Assembly: GCF_900078335.1 (NCBI RefSeq)
Contig: NZ_FKBR01000011.1
Location: forward strand, 1 to 64,000
Length of the DNA stretch: 64,000 nucleotides
From: Bordetella trematum
GTDB taxonomy: Bacteria; Pseudomonadota; Gammaproteobacteria; Burkholderiales; Burkholderiaceae_B
Direction: 5' to 3'
Under the pieces are notes generated by a model. It had not been told where the DNA came from and searched no databases. It saw only the letters and a list, made by a program, of their open reading frames with translations. Below are positions 59,135 to 64,000 of the stretch, piece after piece; positions within the stretch are counted from its first letter, which is position 1; each line of letters starts with the position of its first letter. A program made the position numbers and the translations under genes.

Positions 59135-59767
59135 TCAGTGCCAGTCGCCGCGGTAGACGAATTTCGGCATCTGCCAATTGAAACGCAGGGCCAGGAGGCG
59201 AAAGGCCAGCCCCACCGTCAGCGCCACCGGCACCGCCAGACCGGCCGCATACTGGTCCAGCACCAGATACAGCGCGCCCGTCACCAGCGACACACTGGCA
59301 TACAGCTCGCGACGGAACAGCAACGGGATGTCATTGCACAGGACATCCCGCAACACCCCCCCGGCGCAGCCGGTGATGCCGCCGCTGATCATCACGATGG
59401 AAAGCGGCAAGTCCATCTGCTGGGCGACTTTGCAGCCGATGATGGTGAACGCCACCAGCCCCAGGGCATCCAGCAGCAGAAACAGCTTGCGCAGGTGGCG
59501 CAACATGGGCGCGCCCAGCGCGGTCAACAGGGCGGCGCCTGCCGTCATCGCCAGATACTCGGGATGCGCCACCCAGGTCAGCGGGTAATGGCCCAGCAGC
59601 ACATCGCGCACCGAGCCGCCGCCCAGCGCGGTGACGCAGGCGATCACGCAGACCCCCACCCAATCCATGTCGCGCCGGCCGGCCACCAGGGCTGCCGTCA
59701 TGGCCTCGGCCACGATGGCGACCAGATACAGCGTATGCAGCAGCAGGGTGGAAGTCTCGGCGGGCAT
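59135..59767 (-). CDS. TRIC-family (UPF0126) membrane protein
   Basis: A 210-residue protein with seven likely membrane helices in two repeats. Each repeat carries the family glycine/RD motif: ALGGGSVRDVLLG and CAGGVLRDVLC. Bacterial members form homotrimeric cation channels in structural studies, but some close families may transport amino acids; the role here is unproven. It is convergent with gdhA. Confidence 0.87.
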   Translation of the reverse strand: MPAETSTLLLHTLYLVAIVAEAMTAALVAGRRDMDWVGVCVIACVTALGGGSVRDVLLGHYPLTWVAHPEYLAMTAGAALLTALGAPMLRHLRKLFLLLDALGLVAFTIIGCKVAQQMDLPLSIVMISGGITGCAGGVLRDVLCNDIPLLFRRELYASVSLVTGALYLVLDQYAAGLAVPVALTVGLAFRLLALRFNWQMPKFVYRGDWH

Positions 59768-59953
59768 GTCGATCAGGGCAGAAAGGCGGGGACGGCAAAG
59801 GCGTCATTGTAGGGGGGAGCAGGGCTTTGCGGACGCCGCGCCCGCCGGCGTTGACGCCAGTCAAGGCCGTGGGGCAGGATAGACGGCAAGATGGCTGTAT
59901 TCCTGCACAGTAAGTGCCCCCTATGGGCCTGAGAGCCCGCTTGGAGACGATGC

Positions 59954-60823
59954 ATGACCCAATCTTGCGGCCCCATCCTGCTGGCCACCGACCTGAGCGC
60001 CCGCAGCGATCGCGCGCTGGACCGCGCGCTGATGCTGGCCCGCCAGTGCGACGCGAACCTGGTGGCGCTGCACGTCATGGAGCCGCCCGGCGCGACGGCC
60101 CTGACCACCCCGGCCTGGCGCCGCCTGACCCCGGATCACAAATCGCTGGCCGAACGCCGGCTGGCCGATGACCTGGCCGATGCCGGCGTGCCCACCGAAG
60201 CCGTCGTGGTCAACGGCCGGCCGGTCGATGCGATTCTCGATACCGTGGCCCATTTCGGCTGCTCGCTGATCGTCACCGGCGTGGCCAGTGAAACCACGCT
60301 GGGCCGGCTGCTGCTGGGCACCACCGTGGAGCGCCTGGCCCGTCAGGCCGCGCAGCCCGTGCTGGTCGTCAAGGCGCGCCCGCGCAAGCCCTACCAGGAC
60401 GTAGTGATCGCCACCGATTTCTCGGAAGGCTCGCGCCAGGCGCTGCAGGCCGCCCTCAAGGTCGCCCACGACGCCCGCATCACCCTGTTCCATGCCTATA
60501 CCGTGCCGCCGCAAAGCAAGGACGTGCCGGCCGACGCGCAAACCCGCAGCTTCTACAACGATGCCCTGCAAAAGGCCCAGGCCTTCCTGGCCGGCATCCC
60601 CGAACTGGCCGGGCGCGCGCAGCCAGACATCGTGCTGGAGGCGGGCCAGCCCGAGAACCTGCTGTCGGAGTTCGTGTTCCAGCGCCGCTGCGACCTGGTC
60701 GTCACCGGCACCCACGGCCTGACCGGCATTCTGCGCACCGCCATCGGCAGCGTGGCCGAGAAGCTGCTCGAGGCCTTGCCCTGCGATGTGCTGATCGTGC
60801 GCCAGAACGGCGCACAAGACTGA
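59954..60823 (+). CDS. Tandem-domain universal stress protein
   Basis: A 289-residue protein with two Usp domains (about 5-145 and 150-285). The second domain keeps the ATP-binding pattern in VTGTHGLTGILRTAIGSVAEKLL; the first has the related VTGVASETTLGRLLLGTTVERL. A GGAGA site lies 7 bases before the ATG. Such tandem forms respond to stress or hypoxia in other bacteria; no specific regulator is visible. Confidence 0.9.
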   Translation: MTQSCGPILLATDLSARSDRALDRALMLARQCDANLVALHVMEPPGATALTTPAWRRLTPDHKSLAERRLADDLADAGVPTEAVVVNGRPVDAILDTVAHFGCSLIVTGVASETTLGRLLLGTTVERLARQAAQPVLVVKARPRKPYQDVVIATDFSEGSRQALQAALKVAHDARITLFHAYTVPPQSKDVPADAQTRSFYNDALQKAQAFLAGIPELAGRAQPDIVLEAGQPENLLSEFVFQRRCDLVVTGTHGLTGILRTAIGSVAEKLLEALPCDVLIVRQNGAQD

Positions 60824-60828
60824 CGAAA

Positions 60829-60855
60829 AAACGCCCGGGCCTGACCCGGGCGTTT
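60829..60855. terminator. Bidirectional terminator, stress protein and porin
   Basis: An 11-bp stem (aaacgcccggg with cccgggcgttt) surrounds a 5-base loop, with A and short T runs outside. It lies in the 36-base gap between convergent genes. Confidence 0.8.
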
Positions 60856-60859
60856 CGCA

Positions 60860-61927
60860 TCAGAAGATGTGGCGGATACCCATGCCTGCGCCCACCTGCG
60901 AGCTGCGGCCGGCGATTTCCACTGACGAGGCGTCGTACACCTTGTTGTAGTCCACGGTGCCATAGACCTGGGTGCGCTTGGACAGCGCGTACTCCGCCAC
61001 GCCCACCAGGGCCAGGCGCTTGCCCTTGTCGCCATCCTTCTGGACGTTCTTGGCACTGTCGAAGTAGGCCGCGCCGGTCAGGCTCCATTGGCCGGTGGCC
61101 TTCCAGGTGGCGCCGGCGAAGTAACCGTTATCCTTGCGCTCGAGCCCCTGCGGATTGACGGCGCTGCCCATCACGGCATTGACCCAACCGGTGCGGTCGC
61201 GGCCATTGAAGTAGCCGGCAAAGACCTTGACGCTGTCGAACTGGTAGCTGGCGTTCAGGTTCCAGACGCGCTGATGGTAGTCGGCGTTGGTGTCGGAATA
61301 GCTCTTCAGGTAGCCGCCGCCGATCGAGAACGGGCCGTCGGTGTAGGCCAACGTACCGCCGAACTGCTTGCCCAGGTTGTGGTCCTTGAAGTCGCTGCCG
61401 AAGGCATACGACAGGATGACATCGAAGCCACCCAGCTTGTTGTTGCGGTAGCGCACCGAATCGGAACTGCGCGCACGCGACATCGCCACCGGCAGCCAGG
61501 AGTTCTCGGCGTAGTTGCCGACCGTCAGCGGATCATAGGAGTCGGCCAGGATCGTAAAGAGCGGCGTGTCCTGGCGACCCAGCGAGATCGCACCGATATC
61601 GCCGCCATCCAGGCCCACATAGGCGTGCCGGTTGAACAAACGGCCTTGATCGGACTCAAGGCCATTCTGCATGTTGAAGCCGCTCTCCAGGCGGAAGAAC
61701 GCACTCATGCCGTTGCCGAGGTCTTCCACGCCGCGCAAGCCCCAGCGGCTGTTGGAAATGGCGCCGTTTTCCATCGAAACACGGCTGCCCTTGACGCCCG
61801 TCGCCCCGCTGCTGGTACTCAGGTAGCGCAGGCTGACGTCGGCGATACCGTAGAGCGTGACGCTGCTTTCGGCATGCAGCGTGGGGGCCAGGCACAAGCC
61901 TGCCAGGGCGATGGCATATCGCTTCAT
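60860..61927 (-). CDS. General porin, trimeric 16-strand type (second copy)
   Basis: A 355-residue porin. A 19-residue signal ends TLHA before ESSVTLYGIADVSLRYL. The blocks NSRWGLRGVEDLGNG, GRLFNRHAYVGLDGG and the C-terminal IRHIF mark it as the same family as the porin at 17075-18187, but the two differ across the surface-loop regions. GAGGAG lies 9 bases before the ATG. It is probably constitutive or separately regulated. Confidence 0.94.
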   Translation of the reverse strand: MKRYAIALAGLCLAPTLHAESSVTLYGIADVSLRYLSTSSGATGVKGSRVSMENGAISNSRWGLRGVEDLGNGMSAFFRLESGFNMQNGLESDQGRLFNRHAYVGLDGGDIGAISLGRQDTPLFTILADSYDPLTVGNYAENSWLPVAMSRARSSDSVRYRNNKLGGFDVILSYAFGSDFKDHNLGKQFGGTLAYTDGPFSIGGGYLKSYSDTNADYHQRVWNLNASYQFDSVKVFAGYFNGRDRTGWVNAVMGSAVNPQGLERKDNGYFAGATWKATGQWSLTGAAYFDSAKNVQKDGDKGKRLALVGVAEYALSKRTQVYGTVDYNKVYDASSVEIAGRSSQVGAGMGIRHIF

Positions 61928-62055
61928 GGGGGGTGTCTCCTCGTGTGCGGGCTGGGTCAGCCCTGTTCGTTTTTCCGTCCCCTCGGACGGCCGGCGAGAT
62001 AGCGCCGTTCGTTACCATATCACCGAAGCCCCATGCCCCCAGTACAGAAAGACCC

Positions 62056-63270
62056 TCAACCCTGGGCGCCGCCACGCTCAAGCGCATCGATATCGTCGCG
62101 CCGATACCACAACAGCAGCAAACCCGGCAGGGCGATCCCCACCGTAACCAGGAAAAACCCGGGCCAGCCCATATAACTGACCAGCACGGGCGTCAGGGGG
62201 CCGGCCAGATAGGTACGCCCGACCGCCGAGAAGGCCGACAGCAGGGCGAACTGGGTCGCCGAAAAGGACTGATTGCACAACGCCATGAGCAGCGCCACGA
62301 AGGCGGCCGTGCCCAGGCCGCCACACAGGTTCTCCACCCCCACCGCCAGGCCCATGAGCCAGATGCTTTTGGGCGCCACGGCGATCAGCCAATAGCCCAG
62401 ATTGGAGACCGCCTGCAGCAGGCCGAAGACCATCAGCGAACGGTACAGGCCCCAGCGGTTCATGAGGACCCCGCCGGCCAGCGCCCCCACGATGGTGGCA
62501 GCCAGGCCGAGGATCTTGTTGACGGTGCCCACATCGGTAGCGCTGAACCCCGCGCCCCGGATCAGGAAGGTCGTCGACAAGGCGCCGGCGAACGCATCAC
62601 CCAGCTTGTAGAGCACGATCAGCAGCAGCAGCGTGAGCGCGCCGCGCCGGCCGAAGAACTCGCGAAACGGCTCCATCACGGCGCTGCCCAGGTTGCGCGG
62701 CGCGGCCACCGGCCGCTCCGGCTCGGGGGCCCACAAGGTGCCGGCCACCCCGGCCAGCATCAGCACCCCCATCAGGACGTAGGTCGGCCCCCAGCCCAGC
62801 CAGCGGTCGGCCAGCACGAGGGCCAGCCCCCCCGAGGCGATCATGGCGAGCCGGTAACCCAGCACCTTCACGGCCGCGCCGGCGCCCCGCTCGTTCTTGT
62901 GCAGGACATCGGTGGAGTAGGCATCGAAGGCAATGTCCTGGGTGGCCGACAGGAACGCCACCAGCACCGCCAGCAGGGCCAGCGGCAGCAGCGACTGCCC
63001 GGGCGAGAAGGCGCCCATGGCCATGATGCTGATGGCCAGCAGGAGCTGCGTCAGCAGCATCCAGCCCCGTCGCCGCCCCAGCAGCGGCGGCGCATAGCGG
63101 TCGATCAGGGGGGCCCAGAGAAACTTGAAGGTATAGGCGCTGCCGATCAGGGTCAGAAAGCCGATCTGCTGCAGGCTCACGCCCTCGACGGTCGCCCAGG
63201 CCTGCAGCGTGCCGCTGATCAGGGCCAGGGGCAGCCCGCTGGCGAAACCCAGCACCAGCAATGGCGCCAC
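62056..63270 (-). CDS. ampG: AmpG, muropeptide permease
   Basis: A 404-residue MFS-type permease that imports GlcNAc-anhydroMurNAc peptides for cell-wall recycling. It has LVLGFASGLPLALISGTLQAW, FLWAPLIDRYAP and QDIAFDAYSTDVL, all AmpG hallmarks. The first canonical in-frame start is the GTG at 63270, with no ribosome site and only a few residues before the first helix. The reading frame continues upstream for at least 15 family-like codons to an AGGAG site where no ATG, GTG or TTG is present (see findings). Confidence 0.9.
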   Translation of the reverse strand: MAPLLVLGFASGLPLALISGTLQAWATVEGVSLQQIGFLTLIGSAYTFKFLWAPLIDRYAPPLLGRRRGWMLLTQLLLAISIMAMGAFSPGQSLLPLALLAVLVAFLSATQDIAFDAYSTDVLHKNERGAGAAVKVLGYRLAMIASGGLALVLADRWLGWGPTYVLMGVLMLAGVAGTLWAPEPERPVAAPRNLGSAVMEPFREFFGRRGALTLLLLIVLYKLGDAFAGALSTTFLIRGAGFSATDVGTVNKILGLAATIVGALAGGVLMNRWGLYRSLMVFGLLQAVSNLGYWLIAVAPKSIWLMGLAVGVENLCGGLGTAAFVALLMALCNQSFSATQFALLSAFSAVGRTYLAGPLTPVLVSYMGWPGFFLVTVGIALPGLLLLWYRRDDIDALERGGAQG

Positions 63271-63383
63271 GCGACGGCTGTAATAAACACGATAGCTATC
63301 GGAGGCGATGATGATTCTCCTGGCGTGGCCCGTCGGGGGCCGGATTGCGGCAATCGGGCATCTTACTACCCGCGCTTCCCCGC

Positions 63384-63986
63384 CTAGGCTTCGAAACGAT
63401 ACAAGGCCAGGGTGCTACGCCAACTCGGGAAAAGCTTTACTTCCTGCGCCTCGTTGAAGGTCGCCCGCTCGAGGATGCGGACCTGCACATCGCGCGCCAG
63501 ATCCTCGAAATCGCGCAGCGTGCACAGGTGGATGTTGGGCGTGTTGTACCACTGGTAAGGCATCTGCCCGGTCACCGGCATGCGACCGCGCAAAATGGAC
63601 CAGCCGTGCGGCCAATAGCCGAAGTTGGGGAAGGACACCACTCCGAAGCGCGCCACCCGGGCCATTTCGCGCAGGATGTGTTCGGTATGGTGCATCGACT
63701 GCAGGGTCTGGGACAGCACCACCGTGTCGAACTGCTTGTCATCGAACAGCGCCAGACCGTCCTCCAGGTTCTGCTGGATCACCTCGACGCCGCGTTGCAC
63801 GCAGGCGATCACATGGGCGTCGCTGATTTCCACGCCCGCGCCGCGCACCTGGCGATAATCGCGCAGATAGGCCAGCAATGCGCCATCGCCGCAGCCCAGG
63901 TCGAGCACCCGCGAGCCGGGCGCGATCCAGCTGGCGATACGTTCAAGGTCGGGGCGCAGCGACGGGGCGCCCAAGGGGGAGTTCAT
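63384..63986 (-). CDS. metW: MetW, methionine biosynthesis methyltransferase-fold protein
   Basis: A 200-residue class I methyltransferase-fold protein. VLDLGCGDGALLAYL is the SAM-type loop (about 27-41), and SQTLQSMHHTEHILREM and FPNFGYWPHGW follow. MetW works with MetX (homoserine acyltransferase) in many proteobacteria and is needed for its activity in some. The start overlaps the stop of the gene to its right by 4 bases (ATGA). Confidence 0.93.
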   Translation of the reverse strand: MNSPLGAPSLRPDLERIASWIAPGSRVLDLGCGDGALLAYLRDYRQVRGAGVEISDAHVIACVQRGVEVIQQNLEDGLALFDDKQFDTVVLSQTLQSMHHTEHILREMARVARFGVVSFPNFGYWPHGWSILRGRMPVTGQMPYQWYNTPNIHLCTLRDFEDLARDVQVRILERATFNEAQEVKLFPSWRSTLALYRFEA

Positions 63987-64000
63987 GCCTGCGCCTCCTG
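63983..64000 (-). CDS. Last codons of a gene overlapping metW, probably metX
   Basis: The final 18 bases, read on the minus strand, encode QEAQA followed by a TGA that overlaps the metW ATG. In Burkholderiales the gene in this position is metX (homoserine O-acyltransferase). Identity rests on position only; the body of the gene is outside the window. Confidence 0.4.
   Translation of the reverse strand, partial: QEAQA

Overview
The window is a dense, GC-rich (roughly 65% by eye) stretch of a betaproteobacterial chromosome. Gene families and order point to Alcaligenaceae, close to Bordetella or Achromobacter. The clues are two Burkholderiales-type trimeric porins, MetW at the right edge, HPr kinase beside ptsN and rapZ, a giant DUF3683 FAD/Fe-S dehydrogenase, and a cydABXDC operon. 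I see no rRNA, tRNA, CRISPR array, insertion sequence or prophage. Nearly everything is core metabolism or cell-envelope biology, and I found no convincing new multigene system. The observations worth following are mostly regulatory.

Layout. 1-8 kb: a terminator from a transcript outside the window, a Tim44-like membrane protein, ubiE, phoB-phoR with a candidate Pho box, a DUF411 metal-site protein, serA with a hairpin-rich leader, and a LysR regulator divergent from a VOC protein. 7.3-11 kb: VOC-pxpB-pxpC-pxpA (5-oxoproline catabolism) facing a GntR regulator. 11-19.7 kb: the 1320-residue FAD/Fe-S dehydrogenase, ilvA, a porin and a second LysR regulator. 19.6-27.2 kb: apt, then a cytochrome bd operon (cydA-cydB-cydX-cydD-cydC, minus strand) with a GbsR/MarR-type regulator just upstream. 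27.4-36.5 kb: purT, then kdsD-kdsC-lptC-lptA-lptB (Kdo synthesis and LPS transport), hpf, ptsN, hprK, rapZ and rlpA; rpoN, usual between lptB and hpf, is missing. 36.5-41.2 kb: ogt-rsmI, and divergently yraN, diaA-dolP-thioredoxin-like, then an orphan MetQ-like protein. 41.4-46.4 kb: argB-HAD phosphatase-slmA, then a DASS transporter with an Ldh-family dehydrogenase. 46.4-55.7 kb: the rod-shape cluster mreB-mreC-mreD-mrdA-mrdB, divergent from gatC-gatA-gatB. 55.7-64 kb: pyrE, xthA, gdhA with a repeat-rich upstream region, a TRIC/UPF0126 protein, a tandem universal stress protein, a second porin, ampG, metW and the last codons of a gene ending in metX position.

How the genes work together. Three envelope clusters dominate: Kdo/Lpt, Mre/Mrd with RlpA and AmpG, and DolP/DiaA. 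Nitrogen and amino-acid metabolism (serA, ilvA, argB, gdhA, pxpABC, metW) and a PTS-Ntr-like regulatory set (ptsN, hprK, rapZ) lie between them. Tight ATGA overlaps mark most operons. Several genes (ptsN, rapZ, diaA, kdsD, phoR) have a -10-like hexamer 7-9 bases before the ATG and no Shine-Dalgarno sequence, suggesting leaderless mRNAs. All functions are assigned from sequence reading and family knowledge; no database search was run.
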